From assembly GCA_030272155.1 (NCBI GenBank), contig CP126197.1, positions 4,394,001 to 4,458,000 of the forward strand: 64,000 bases of DNA, given 5' to 3'. Within the stretch, counting starts at the first letter, position 1. Each line of letters opens with the position of its first letter. The notes beneath the pieces were generated by a model, which was not told the origin of the DNA, did no database searches, and saw only the letters and a program-made list of their open reading frames with translations. Source of the DNA: Tetradesmus obliquus. Lineage: Eukaryota; Chlorophyta; Chlorophyceae; Sphaeropleales; Scenedesmaceae. Shown here piece by piece: positions 49,155 through 61,600 of this stretch. The translations under genes were made by a program, and so were the position numbers.

Positions 49155-51382
49155 ACCCAGCAGCTTCGCAGAGCAGGATGCAGCAGCAGCAGCAGCAGCA
49201 GGTTCCTTTGGATCCTCCCAGCTGGGGCTGCCTAGAGGCGACTGCAGTCGTGCCGACGCAGCAGCAGCTGCTGCTGCTGCTGGAGGCCGCACTGCTGGAT
49301 CCCATACAGTTCTGCAACGCTGCAGTGAGCATTTTCAACATCACAGCGGATGCACTGCGCATGCGTGGCTGCCTGGGCGCTGCTGCGCCACTGCTGCTGC
49401 CACTGGCGATGCACCTGCTGCAGCTTCCGGTACTGCATCTGGTGCAGCAGTTGGGCTCGTCCGGTGCGTGCGGGCCATATGCTACGCTTCTGGCACTTCT
49501 TGTGGGGTCAGGTGGGTGGTGTTTGTTAGAGTAACTAACGCTGTTTATTTGAAAGGTCAGACAGCGCTGTGAAGAGCACCGACAGCAATGCATTTGTTCC
49601 CGTGTATGTGTGTTGCTTGGTGATCAGCGCGGGTACCTGCAGCCCTAGAGGATGCTGCAGAATCTCACCACCTTTGCACGGTGCTGCAGCGTGCACAATT
49701 CTCCCGCACCTAAGCACTGATTCGCAACCCCTGGTCTCGGTGTACTAGCGATGCTGCGTCCTCCGGCTGACTATGCTGCATTTGCTGTGCATGCAGGTGA
49801 CAAGGAGCTCGAGGTAGCAGTGTTCAAGCTGCAGCCCCTTGCGACGTGCCAGGCTTCAGAGCTAACAGCACGCAGCAGGGCACCCCAGCAGCACCTCAAA
49901 GGTGTGCTGCTTGCGCGTTTGAGCAGCAGCATCTGTCTTGCATCAGATCTGCAGGGCCAGCCAGCTGTGCCATTCTCTACGCTGTTCTCCCTGACTTTCA
50001 GCTGCGCCAAGGCAACCCAAGCAGCTGTTGCTGCCGCGGCATCAAGCGCAGACCGCGGCAGCAGCAACAGACTTGCATTTGCTATGCAAGCGCGCTCGGC
50101 GGGCTCGCTGCTAGTGCTTGCAGGCTGGCTGCTGAGTCAGGGAAAGCTGGCGCAGGAAGATCCAGCAGCAGCAGCAGCAGCGGCTCCTGCTGCTGATGAT
50201 GGTGATGATTGCAGCAACACCAACCCCAGTGCTGCTGCCAGCGCAGCCGCAGACACGACGCGCCTGGCGCTGATGCTATTGTCGCGTAGCGCAGTATCTA
50301 CTGGACAGGCCCTAGCTGCACTTGCTGCTTGTGGCGCTGTAGGCAATGCAGACACAGTATCACAGCCAGATGACAGGAAGATCAGCCACTACCGGGCAGG
50401 AGCGCTGAAGGGCTGTATAAGTGGCACCGTGTTTGTGCCTGTTGACCTGCCGGGGTGTGCCCTGCCAGGCGAGCCAGCGGTGCGGCACAGCATGCAGCAG
50501 CGGCTGCTGCAGGACGTGCTGCAGATGCGAATACAGGCAGCTGTAGCAGGGATGCGGCTGCAGGCAGGCAATCCTGCTGTTGCAGAGATACTGCGGCCGT
50601 GCATTGGTGTTACATCAGGAGCAGCATCAACCAGTATTGGCAGCAGCAGCAGCGGCGGCGGCGGCGGCAGCAGCAGCAGCAGTGGCTGTTCAGGGTTGAT
50701 ACCTGCAGCGTTTTGGACGGGGCTGCCTGCGCTGAGTCAGCGTCTGGTTGCGTGTGGTGAGGGCCTGGCTGCGCTGTGCCCTGTGCCGCTGTGCTGCAAC
50801 AACCCGCGCTGCGTGGAGCTGCGGGGCCCCAGTGAGCAGCAGCTGGTGGCGGGCAGGGGCTGCCTGTGCTCCCGCTGCAGGTGCGTGGGCTGGCTGATCA
50901 CCTGCATATGCTGTTTGTCAGTGCTGTCTTTGGCGGTGAGCAATGTATATCAGCCTTTAACACTGCATGCTCTTGTTGTTCAGAATGCTGATTGTCATGA
51001 GGCTGTTGGCATGTGGTCGGGCAGAGCTGCTGCAGGCTAGCTTTTCCATCACAAATACTGCACACAGCTGCAGCAGTTTCGCACTGTGCATGCACAGTTC
51101 TGTTCAGAACAGGCTTTTCAGGTCTGTGCTGTTTATAATAATAACTATTTTTATATCTTTGTTAGGTCTGTGCTGTGGATGCACACTGGCCTCGATCCGC
51201 TGAGCATGCCAGCGCAGTCACTTCGATTGCGACTACTCACACACTGTCTCAAACAATCAAGTGCTGCACCTACTGTTGCCGCCCGCAGGACCGCGCGCTA
51301 CTGCAGCAAGGCCTGCCAGGTGGCGCACCACCCGGCACACAAGAAGATCTGCAAGAGCATCGCCGCCAGCACGGCACAGTAG
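48238..51382 (+). CDS. MYND zinc-finger protein, paralog 2 (5' end unresolved)
   Basis: Exons 48238-49511, 49797-50880, 51289-51382; 3' junctions in phase. Conserved with paralog 3 from ALAAALPLVTALCV onward, then polyQ, polySer, AEHSKLKGRSPIAA, GLAVAPYHEEYLASVGAP, VVPTQQQLLLLLEAALLD and the MYND finger (CCNNPRCVEL...CSRCR then ARYCSKACQVAHHPAHKKIC). The exon at 48238 aligns with paralog 3 exon 52872, but a one-base deletion within the first ten bases changes its phase. The N-terminal exon of paralog 3 (52075-52504) has no counterpart upstream. It is either a gene with a new first exon or one broken at the 5' end. Confidence 0.7.
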
Positions 51383-51439
51383 GCTTGGGCTCCAGGAGCT
51401 ATGGCTGATAAGGCATGCACTTGCCCCCTACTAATTTGC

Positions 51440-51444
51440 TGTAA
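51440..51444 (+). terminator. TGTAA poly(A) signal, second MYND gene
   Basis: TGTAA in GCTGTAACAAGC, 58 bases after the stop at 51382. Confidence 0.5.
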
Positions 51445-52074
51445 CAAGCACTTGTTCGGCAAGATTATGGGGCTTGATGTCCAGGCTTGGCTGGCTTTGA
51501 ATTGTAGTGTGGGACATGGAATCCGCCAGCCGCTGCCACTGGCCAGCCGTTCGGCCAGCGGCTTTCAAAGTGTTGCCAGCAGCTGTCAGCCCAAGCGCAC
51601 AGCAGACTCCTGCACTGGCTCTCTCAGAAAAAGCTAAGGCATAGCAATGCGCATATGGGCACGTGTTCTGCTAAGTCGGACCCACGGGGCTGCACATGAT
51701 CTGCCACGTCAGTGACACACCCATCTGCAGCAGGGTCCAACGCAATGTATTCATGAGAACCGCAGCCCACCTGTCGCCACACGGCCTCATCGCCACTCAA
51801 GCACTGCAGCAGCTGTTGACGCTCTGTCCACTCGTCTGCTCCCGCTGTTCGAACGCGCGCATCGTGGACGTGCAAACACGCTGTTGCCGTGGTCAGCCCC
51901 GCACGCAGGCATTAGTTTGTTCGCAGCCTCCACAACATTTTGACTGCATATTCACAGCACTTCAAAAGTCTGCAGGGCCTGGCTTGGGACGCTGCAGCAG
52001 TTACTGTTGCTGCTGCTCAGTGTCACTCCGCAATTGCAGCATCCGGCACGCAAGCAGCAGCTGCTAGTGGAGCC
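51445..52074. other. Intergenic between MYND paralogs 2 and 3
   Basis: No recognisable gene. A short minus-strand frame at 51624-51875 has no motif. Confidence 0.45.
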
Positions 52075-52936
52075 ATGAACAGTATTTTACAAGGAAACGA
52101 CCCTTTGCCAGAGCCAGCGCGCTTCCTGCTGGTGTTGGGCAACTCAGCAACTCTCACAGATGTGGAGCAGTGGCTACGCAGCGCTGCTGCCCTCAACGTG
52201 TTCATACGGGACACACAGCGCAGCAGATTAGTTCAAGTGCTTGCCAGCAGTGACCTGTTTGCAGAGCTGTGCAGCAGCTTGACTCACGTGCTGCAGCTGC
52301 TGGCCACAGCAGCCCCCAACCCTGCAGAAGTAGGAGCAGCAGCAGCAACAGCAGTAGCAGCAGCGGCAGCAAGCGACAGTGCGCTAGCAACCCTTGCAGC
52401 TCTAACAACTGCAACACACCAGCTGCTGCTTCGTGTGGACGGCAATGAGGGCGCTGCTCACAGCAGTTGCAGGAACCGTATGCTTGCAAGCATCAATGCC
52501 AGCGGTGAGCTGACAGCAGCGCTGCTGCATATCAGTACAGCTGCCTGTCCTGTCAGCAGATAATTCAACTTGCCATCTCCATGGATGTGACAGGAAACTG
52601 CTTGCAAATACAACGGCTGCTAGCAGGGTTGTGTGTACATGGCAGTGTGACCTGCTTGCACACTGCACATGTGTCGGTAACGTTGCACTGGCATGCTGTC
52701 AACTTGCGTATCACATGTTGGCTTCTTGCAGCTGCCAACCTTTTGCCCATGCAATAGTGTTGATGCTTATGTTAAAAATGGTCTGGTTCGCTCTCATCTG
52801 GGATAGTCTGCTTGCACACAGTTTTATGCCAGTTCAACCTGCGCTGTTGCTGTTCGTTGCGCTTGCTAAAGGTCTACTTGATGCGCTGGCTGCTGCCATC
52901 CCTTGGATCACAGCACTGTGTGTGGTCGCCAACGCG

Positions 52937-53004
<68 letters not shown>

Positions 53005-53062
53005 GCAGGTGCCGGCTCCACAGCCGCAGCAGCGGGCCCGCAGAATGCGGCAGCGCCGCAAT

Positions 53063-53121
<59 letters not shown>

Positions 53122-54010
53122 CAGCAGCAGCTTGCTGGCTACATCCGTGCTCTCGCTCTTCATGTCCTGCGCGTCTGATCACCGGCAGTCTGACCGCGCC
53201 CAGTGGCGTGCATTGCTGCTGCCCGCAGCGCAGCTGGGGGTCACTCTGCTGGGTGCTTGGCTACCACCCAGCAGCAGCAGCAGCGGGAGCACTGCAGCAT
53301 CCAGCAGCAGTCAGCGCAGCGCCACAAGTGCAGGAGCAGCAGCAGCGTACGTACAGGATGCTGAGCTGGTGGTTACGGCTATGAGCATGGTAATGACATC
53401 AGCTGACATATCAGAAGGTCCGGAGGCTGCAGCCGCCTATGACCAGCTGGTGCGTGGATATCCTGCTGGTGCAGCTGCCTTCATGCAGCTGATGTACCTG
53501 CGGCTGGCTTTGCAGCTGCAAGTGATACACAGCAGCGCGAAAGGCATCTCACCGATTGCAGCACAGGACGGGATCTCCAGCAGCAGCGGCAGCAGCAGCA
53601 GCGGCAGCAGCAGTGGGAGGCGGCAGCAGGGTCTGGCTGTTGTGCCGTACCACGAGGAGTTTCTGGCGGCGATGGGGGCTCCAGCTAAGCAGTTGATGCT
53701 GCGCATGGAACCGCTTGATCTGCCAATCGGCCTGCATGTGAGCCTCACTTGCCCTGAGGGCAGTGCTGGCATGCATGAATGGCAGCAGCAGCAGCGGCAG
53801 CAGCGGCGGCGGCGGCGGCGGCGGCAGCCCGGAGGCCTCACCAAGCGATCAGCCGCAGCCGCAGCAGCAGCTGCAGCAGCAGCAGCAGCAGCAGCAGGGC
53901 CCCTCGGATCCTCCCAGCATGATTGGCAACAGCAGCAGCAGCGGTGGCGGCGGCGGCGGCGGCAGCCCGGAAGTCTCACCAGGCGATCAGCCGCTGCCGC
54001 CGCTGCCGCT

Positions 54011-54042
<32 letters not shown>

Positions 54043-54067
54043 GCCCCTCGGATCCTCCCAGCATGAT

Positions 54068-54098
<31 letters not shown>

Positions 54099-54166
54099 GG
54101 TGGCGGCGGCGGCGGCGGCAGCCCGGAAGTCTCACCAGGCGATCAGCCGCTGCCGCCGCCGCCGCT

Positions 54167-54210
<44 letters not shown>

Positions 54211-56437
54211 GTCCCACGGATCCTCCCAGCATGAATGGCAGCGGCAGCAGCAGCAGCAGAGGCGGCGGCGGCGGCGGTCACGGCCCGGAGGCCTCACCAG
54301 GCGATCGGCCGCCGCTGCCGCCGCAACAGCAGCAGCAGCAGGAGCAGCAGCAGCAGCAGCAGGAGCAGCAGCAGCAGCAGGAGCAGCAGCAGCAGCAGCA
54401 GCAGTCTCCCTCGGATCCTCCCAGCTGGAGCAGCCTCCAGGCGGCTGCAGTGGTGCCGACGCAGCAGCAGCTGCTGCTGCTGCTGGAGGCGGCACTGCTG
54501 GACCCAGCGCAGTTCTGCAGATTTGCAGTCGACCTGTTCTGCATCACAGGCGAATCACTGGACGTTACCGGCTGCCTGGGGGCTGCTGCTCCGCTGCTGC
54601 TGCCGCCTGTGCTGCACCTGCTGCACCTCCCGGTGCAGCATGTAATGCAGCACCCAGAGCAGTTGAAGGATGAGGGGGAGGTGGCAGCAGTATGCGAGAT
54701 ATATGCTGCGGTTGTGGGTGGCATGCTAGAAGACGGTGAGTGCTTTGGTGTGAGCACTTAGGCATTTGTCACCCGGCAATCAGCAATCACTTCTGTCAGT
54801 GTTGGTGCTAGCATATATTACTAAGCGTTAGTGCAGCACATGATTTGCGTGCACCTCAGGCTGTGTCATACACCAATGCAAATGCATCACCCGCTTGCAC
54901 CCAGACACGCGTGTACACATAATTGACCCAGGCATTGCTAGGGACACAGTGACAGTGCAGCACTCAGCCAGCTGTATGCATGAGGATGGTTCATGCACAC
55001 ACCCTCGATCCATGTATGACAATCGAAAAAGTTGACAATTAACACAACTGTGCTGCATTTGCTGCAACCGCAGGCGACTTAGAGCTACTGCTAACAGTGG
55101 CCAAGCAGCAGCCACCCGCAACATGCCAAGCCCTAGAGCTGGCGGTGCGCGGCACCAGAACGACCCACCACCACACAACTGTGCCGCTGGCTCATCTCAG
55201 TAGGGAAGTGTGCCTGCATGCCCTAGATTGGACAGGGCAGCAGGCGTTGCCAGTTGCACAGCTGCTTTCCCTGCAATTCAGCTGCATCAAGCGCGTCCAA
55301 GCAGGTGCTGTTGCTGCATCCGCCTGCCAAGGGTGCCGCCCCCGCAACACAGCTGTGTGTGCAGACCTGGCCCGCGCAGCACTGGATGTGATGGCGCTTG
55401 CGGGCCGTGTGTTTGTTGGCAGTCATGCGCAGGCAGGACAAACAGCAGCAACAGCCGCTGCTGGCAGTACTGCTGGCAGTGCTGCTGGCAGCAGCAGTAC
55501 CAGCAGCGCAGCCGTGGTCAGGAACTGTGCTGCATTGGTGCTGCTGGCTCGTAGCGCAATCGCTGCCGGCGAGGCGCTCGCTTCGCTTGCAGTGTGCGAT
55601 GCTGCGGCGCAGGTGGCAGCAGTACAGCTGGCTGACGATGCAGATGCAGCAGCAGCAATGCAGCCAGCTGATGAGCGGATGCTCGGTGAGCTAGCTCCAG
55701 GGCTGGTTGGGTGCTTAGGCTACGCAGCACTGCTGCAGGCCAACTTGCCGGACTGCAGTTTGCCGGGGGAGCCAGCGCTGCGTGGCAGCATGCAGCAGCG
55801 GCTGCTGCAGGACGTGCAGCAGCTGCAGCAGGTGGCTGCTGTTGCACTGGCGACACTCGTGCAGGGTGGCAATGCTGCAGACGGTGCAGCCCCTACCAGC
55901 AGTGTCAGTGGCAGCAGCAGCAGCAGCAGTGGCAGTTCACCAAACTTAGTGAATGCGATGCCTGCGGCGTTTGTTGCGCTGCTCCCTGCGCTGGGTGCAA
56001 GGCTGGTGGCGTGTGGTGAGGCGCTGGCTGCGCTGTGCCCTGTGCCGCTGTGCTGCAACAACCCGCGCTGCGAGGAGCTGCGCGGATTGAGCGAGCAGCA
56101 GCTGGTGGCGGGCAAGGGCTGCGTATGCTCCCCCTGCAGGTGCGCAGCTTAGCATCTGGCTATGCCTGTGAGCTGTTTGCAAGCTGTTGTTGGCTGTGCT
56201 TGCGACTGTCAGGTGTGCGATATGACAGGTGAGCTGCTGTGTCTGCTCCTGTGCTTGCTTCACATAATCACCACCATCTTCTTGTTGCAATCGAGTCACT
56301 ATTTGCTTGACAGAGTGCCCCATGCACTATCTGCTGCTTGCAGGGCTGCGCGCTACTGCAGCAAGGCCTGCCAGGTGGCGCACCACCCGGCGCACAAGAA
56401 GATCTGCAAAAGCATTGCTGCAAGCCAGGCAACGTAG
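52075..56437 (+). CDS. MYND zinc-finger protein, paralog 3 (longest, with internal repeats)
   Basis: Exons 52075-52504, 52872-54735, 55074-56139, 56344-56437. Outer junctions are phase-consistent (phase 1, 1, 2). N-terminal exon: MNSILQGNDPLPEPARFLL, helical. Then ALAAAIPWITALCVVAN, two polyQ tracts, AAQLGVTLLGAWLP, GLAVVPYHEEFLAAMGAP, a four-copy repeat block, VVPTQQQLLLLLEAALLD and the MYND finger ending HKKICKSIAASQAT. The exon 52872-54735 carries one surplus base: upstream homology is in one frame and downstream in another. An intron such as 53738-53852 (GTGAGC to GATCAG, 115 bases) would restore it, giving about 1112 residues; a frameshift is the alternative. Confidence 0.75.
53777..54418 (+). 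repeat. Four-copy coding repeat, about 125-190 bases per unit
   Basis: Each unit has (CAG/AGC)n, (GGC)n, a GGSPE(A/V)SPGDQPLPP segment, (CAG)n and GPSDPPSM(I)NGN. Units differ mainly in triplet number. Three frames, including the complementary strand, stay open across it. Confidence 0.9.
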
Positions 56438-58430
56438 GCGGCAGAGCCATGATGGTTGAAGGGGCATGCAGATGCAGCCTCTGTTATGTATTAATAGATG
56501 CCCTGGGCTTGATGTTGGTGTTTGCGCACCTGTTGCAGTTGGTGAGAGAGTTTGCCCACAGCTGTTCAAATGACATCGCTGCCAAAACTCAGCTCAGTCA
56601 GCAGGAGTTGACGGCGTTGTTTTGCTTTGGCTTGCAAGCCTGACGTAGCATATGCTAGGCAAGTCATCATCATCATATGCTAGGCAAGTGTGTATGCATA
56701 GAGAGGGCTGCATGATGTTGACGAAAACATGTTTTCTTGTGTACACAAGTCCACAGCACTGTTGGCACAGCACACGTTTGCGTGTGGCACACGTCAAGTT
56801 CGCCTGCGCATCGCCACTGGCGCCACACAGTGTCACTTGTGTGGGCAGTTGACCATGCCATTGCTGCTTGTCATGCGGATGCAGCCGCCAAAAGTATCCT
56901 TTTAACAGGGTTGTCTTAGTTCCTCTGCCAGCTGTGCTTGGCAACCGGGAATGTTTCCATCTGTTTGCAAAGTATCTATGATCAACCCCACCACGTTCAG
57001 GCCTTCTCAAAAGTAAGAGATCTCTGTCGGTTCCAGGGGCTACAGTCGACTGGTTCAAATTGAACATACTTGAAGTCTGTACAAGTTCAGCAGCAAGAGC
57101 GGGCCCTGACAAGGTTCACATGCCTGTTGTTACACCCACCCAACTACCCTTGAAACAAATTGTACAACCTGTTGCTACACCCTTGACAGCAAGCCACACA
57201 GTCAGCAAACCCAGCGCAGCGAGCAGCAGACATAGCATTGCATGCATGCAGAAGCATGTCACACTACCCTCAAGGCTGCAACAGGAGGGCTACAGTCACG
57301 GAAGCAAGCCAGGTACGCCTCCATGCTACAACATAACTGTGGCAAACCTTTGCTGCAACACAACACATCAGTACAATCCCTCTGTCAACATGTAGCGGCA
57401 CATTGTTTGCGCGTGAAGTCAAGTGATGGCTAGTCCATACGTGATACATCTGCATGCAATGGTAGCATATCGTGGTCTTGCCACATGACAGATGCAAGCA
57501 GCAACAGTATCAGCAAGCTGCGTCAGTGCGTGAGCGACGTAAGCAACAAGCCATCTGATTGCAAGCTGTGCTCTCCTGTACCGCATACAGAAAACGTGTG
57601 CTGTGCCTGCCTACAATTGCTGCCGCAAACAGCAAACAACACAAAGCCCATCTAGGGGAAAGCATATATTTGCATGATGCTTCCAGAACACTGGCCAGCA
57701 GCATGCAGCCTGAAACGCTCAGTCACTGCACGCAGAGAATGACGCCCTCAAAGAAGCATTTCAAACAAAAGCAGCTGCACTGCAGCAGGAGCAACTGTGC
57801 ATGCTAAACGCCTCTGCCGTTGTGCTTGGCTGGCGGCAGCTCCTCCAGCTAGCACCCAGGCGGCCCAACACCAGACACATGCTAGCCTTGCCGGAAACCG
57901 TGTTGTACACCTACCTACGCAGATCCACAAAATGCTATCACAGATTACGCACACACCCTGCTTCCATACACCTGGCGCATCGCTCAGACATCAGGACCCA
58001 TGTCCCAGCCGCAATGCAGCCCACACAAACGCAAAGCTCTGACAGCTCAGCGCACAAAACAGCCGCAGCAGCTGCTTGCCAGCTAAGGTCGTTCTCTACA
58101 ATACAGGTACAAGTGAAAACACACCAGCCAACCCAACGCCAATACATATCATCATAGAGTACAAGCACACACCAACACCAGCACAAAAACCCTGCAGGCA
58201 TCAAGCCCGACCCTGCAAACCGCACAGCTGGCGTAGCATTTGAAATACACAATGCAGGCGCACACAAGCAATCCACATCAGACATGCAGCCTGTAAGAGC
58301 GCTGGCATGTTGCTGTCTTGCAGTGAGCAGAAGGAAAAAGGTACGAAAGGAGAGAGAAGTTGAGAAAAATACACCACACGCGGCAGCGGGGGTTGCCCTG
58401 CCACAGGCACCCAAACGCTCGTCTATCACT
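56438..58430. other. Intergenic, no gene recognised
   Basis: About 2 kb with frames of at most about 170 codons, no motif and no consistent splicing. A short direct repeat CATATGCTAGGCAAGT occurs at 56648 and 56674. Confidence 0.5.
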
Positions 58431-58439
58431 AAGCCGGTA

Positions 58440-58570
58440 GCTGCGACTGTTGCTGCATGCCTCCCAGCGCCTTGCGCTACGTGCTGCAGCCAGCTGCTGC
58501 GCTGCTCACAGCGCCCTGCGCTCTGCTGCTGGCGACTGCAGCGCCCTCAACAGACAGCGCCAGCTGCTGC
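58440..58570 (-). repeat. Echoes of the stop-codon end of the BBD-type gene
   Basis: On the minus strand the terminal CGCAAGGCGCTGTGA (58686) and its flank (GCAGTCGC...) recur as GCGCAGGGCGCTGTGA near 58500-58540, with weaker copies near 58462 and 58555, downstream in the 3' UTR. Confidence 0.65.
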
Positions 58571-58685
58571 GCTCGCGCTACAACTGCTGCGTTGTCTGCA
58601 GCGCCTGTCTGCGGCTGCAGTGCTTGATGCCACCGCGGTTGCCGCACTCGACATGGCCAGATGCTGCACGCAACGCTGCGCTGCT

Positions 58686-61600
58686 TCACAGCGCCTTGCG
58701 GTCTGCTGTCTGCGACTGCTGCACCGCCTTTTTGTACTCGTCGCGCAGGTGAGCGGCCTCCTCATACCTGCCGTCTGCCAGCGCGGACTCCATGGCCACC
58801 ACCAGGCGCAGCAGCCGGTTGTGCGTCATCTCGTGCACGATGCTGCGCGGCAGCAGCAGACGGTGGACGGCAGCAGTGAGCAGGTGGGTGGAGGCAGAAG
58901 ACGCCGCGCAACAGGCAGCAGCAAGCACAGTGGTGCGAGGCATGAGCAATGAGCTGTGTGTCGTCCAACACAAATGACGAACTGCCTCGGCGAACTGAGT
59001 GGTGCTGCGACGAACTGATGCTGTTCAGCTCTGCGTTACTACTGTTGGTCCAGGATCATCTGCAACAAAGCCCGAGCTTGAGCGCCTGTGAACAACTCTG
59101 CTTGCGCTGACCAACTTGCTGCACCAACAGGTCGACAAACCGCACACTCTTCGCCCGCCTCACCTCTCCTGGAAGGTGTCCTTGGAAAACAACCTAAATA
59201 TCAGTCAAACCTTGCGGAACTGCTTGCACCTCAACAGCGCAGAAGCCCGCCTCACCTCTCCTGGAAGCTCTGCGCGTCCTCAAAGCGCTCCTCCTTGACG
59301 GCCAGCTCCTTCTGCAGCTGGTACATGATGGTGGGGTCCTCGTAGTTGGCCAGCGTCTCGCGCACACTACAGCAGCAGCAGCAATATCGGCAGCGATATC
59401 AGTAACGTGGTTATGCAGAGCATCTGACAATTAGCAGGAGCTTGCTGTTGCCGCCGAGACACGTGCACTTTGCACAGCGTGTGCGCCCTGGACCAACACA
59501 GCAGGCTACCGCTGTGCAAGCTCACAACAGTAGTTCGCAAGTCAACCAGCTGTCACTTTGGCTGCTGCATGCACTCTGACGCTGCCGCGAGCCTTCATGC
59601 AGAACAGCTATAGCTTCGCCAAGGGTTGTGCAGCAAGTGGTAGCGCAGCTCACCTGCGCACAATCTCTGCATGGCTCTCGCTGCTTGCTGGGTACTGCTC
59701 AATGGGAGCAGGCGCCGCCGACTCTGCAGCACAACAAGCAGCGGCAGCAGTGAAGGCGTACGGCCCACCTTTACAGCAGCCAGCCAGAGCAGTCAGCAGC
59801 ATTGTTAGCTACCAGCTGTACTGCAGGTGCATGCCAACGCAGCACAAAGAAGGCACCAGCAAAACAACAGCCTGCAATCTGCGCTGCTGCCTCACCCTTC
59901 CGCGCAAAGTTGCGCCAAGCACTGGCCCCTGCACGCAGTCCCCCCCCCCAAAAATCAACACTCACACCCAGCTAAGTTACACACAGACAACCACCACGAC
60001 CATCATCAAAAATCTACCCATCGAGCCATTGCTTGTAACAGAGAGCACCACAAACCTGCGATCTTCTTGGCGATGTACACGGGTGCCCCAAAGCGCACCG
60101 CCAGGTTGATTGCATCACTTGGCCGCGCGTCAACATCCACCTCGCCCTCGCCGCCCGCCCGTGCCACGTGCACGCGCGCGTAGTAGGTGTTGGCGATGAT
60201 GTCGGTCACGCGCACCTGCAGGCATGACCCAGCAGTTGCAGAGCGACAGGCGCAGAGGGGGTGGGTGGGGGGTGGCTGAGAGGTGTTGGCCGTGGTGCCT
60301 CTTGGGTGAAGCTGCACTTGATCAGAGAGTGCGCACTGCCGGTCACAGATCGTTGTACTTTGTGATGCTACTGCTATCTTTGCACTGGCACCAGGCTGCT
60401 GAACGCACTGTACAGAAGAGTGTGCTATGCATGAGTGGCGTCCAGCCTGACTGTGATGCTTTTTATGCCGCAGATGTCGGGATTCAACCCCGTGGCGATA
60501 TCGCTGGGGCATGGGCAGGTGGTGAACACTGCAGCAGCAGCTGGCACAGGCACAGCCCAAGCAAGAGCTTGGGGAGTGCATCAGGATATCCTATGACGCA
60601 TCACAGGATATCAAACATGCAGAAGTACGCAGAGTAGTTGCAGTGCTCCGTGTGGTAACTGCGCCAGGTCAACCATGGCCCAACCCTCACCACTTCCCGG
60701 TGCGGGTCGATGACGGCGCCCTCCGTCACCCACTCACCCCCCTGAACTCGCACTCGTGCAGGCTGGCGTTGATCGTGTTCAGGGTTGTTTCGTTGAAGCG
60801 GTAGTACGCGCCGTCCGCGCGTGCTACCGCATCAACGAGGCGACCCTGAACACAATTGGCGCCAGCCTGAGCGGGTGCGAGTTCAGGCAGGAGAGTGGGT
60901 GATGGACTCCAGCAGCCAGTCCACCAGGCCACATGCTGCCGTCTAGACAATGAGGCCCAAACTACTTCAGGCACGTGGCAATGCATGGCGGAGCATGCAG
61001 CAGCATCAGCAGCAGCGCGGCAGCGGCAGTAGCATGCTTACCTTGGTCACGCGGTAGCCAACCTCCTGCAGCATGTTCTTCATAAGGTCATGCGTCAGCG
61101 GCCGCACCTGCAGCGGCCACCAGCAAACAACAACATTACTTTCAAAGTTTCTTTAAGAGGGCAGCTGGGACTCTTGCTGAGCATGGCAGCTGGTCACATA
61201 ATGCACTGGGGTGTGCATACACAGGAGTGCGCTGCAACGCCACCGCAGCTGCAAAGTTCCTGAGCGTGAGCAAGCAGCTAGCATATTGCTGCGCGTCCTG
61301 CTGCTGGGTGTCTAGCACACCAGTGTGCTGCAAGCATAGAGGTGGGCTGCGGTTGCTTGCAGGAAAACAGCAGAAGACCAGGTCGCTCCGCACCTGCCGC
61401 TGCTTGTTGATCTCCCTCAGCAGTGCATTGCTCTCGTTTTCACCTGCGCTCATAAACAGGATGACACCTCAGCGCAGCAAGTGTGAGACCAGCCTGTGTG
61501 CTGCCTAAGCAGCTCCTTTAGTCCCTTGCAGGACCAGAATAACATGAAACTCGCAGCATGATCTGCGGCTGTTGGCGCTGCTGCTGATGCATGTCGAAGC

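Larger units (their letters stand above)
45340..51545. repeat. Imperfect inverted duplication containing two MYND genes
   Basis: The minus-strand gene at 45553-47944 and the plus-strand gene at 48238-51382 are paralogs in head-to-head orientation with the same intron positions and phases. Their 3' flanks also match (AGGCTTGGGCTCC, GAGCTATGGCTGATA, GCTGTAACAAGCACTTG), so the duplicated arms are about 3 kb around a centre near 48.0 kb. Confidence 0.75.

Noticed and set aside
51624-51875. Minus-strand frame of 83 codons between MYND paralogs 2 and 3
   Set aside because: No family motif or splicing context.
53437-54495. Minus-strand open frame of 352 codons across the MYND paralog 3 repeats
   Set aside because: Triplet repeats keep all frames open; homology to the paralogs is only on the plus strand.
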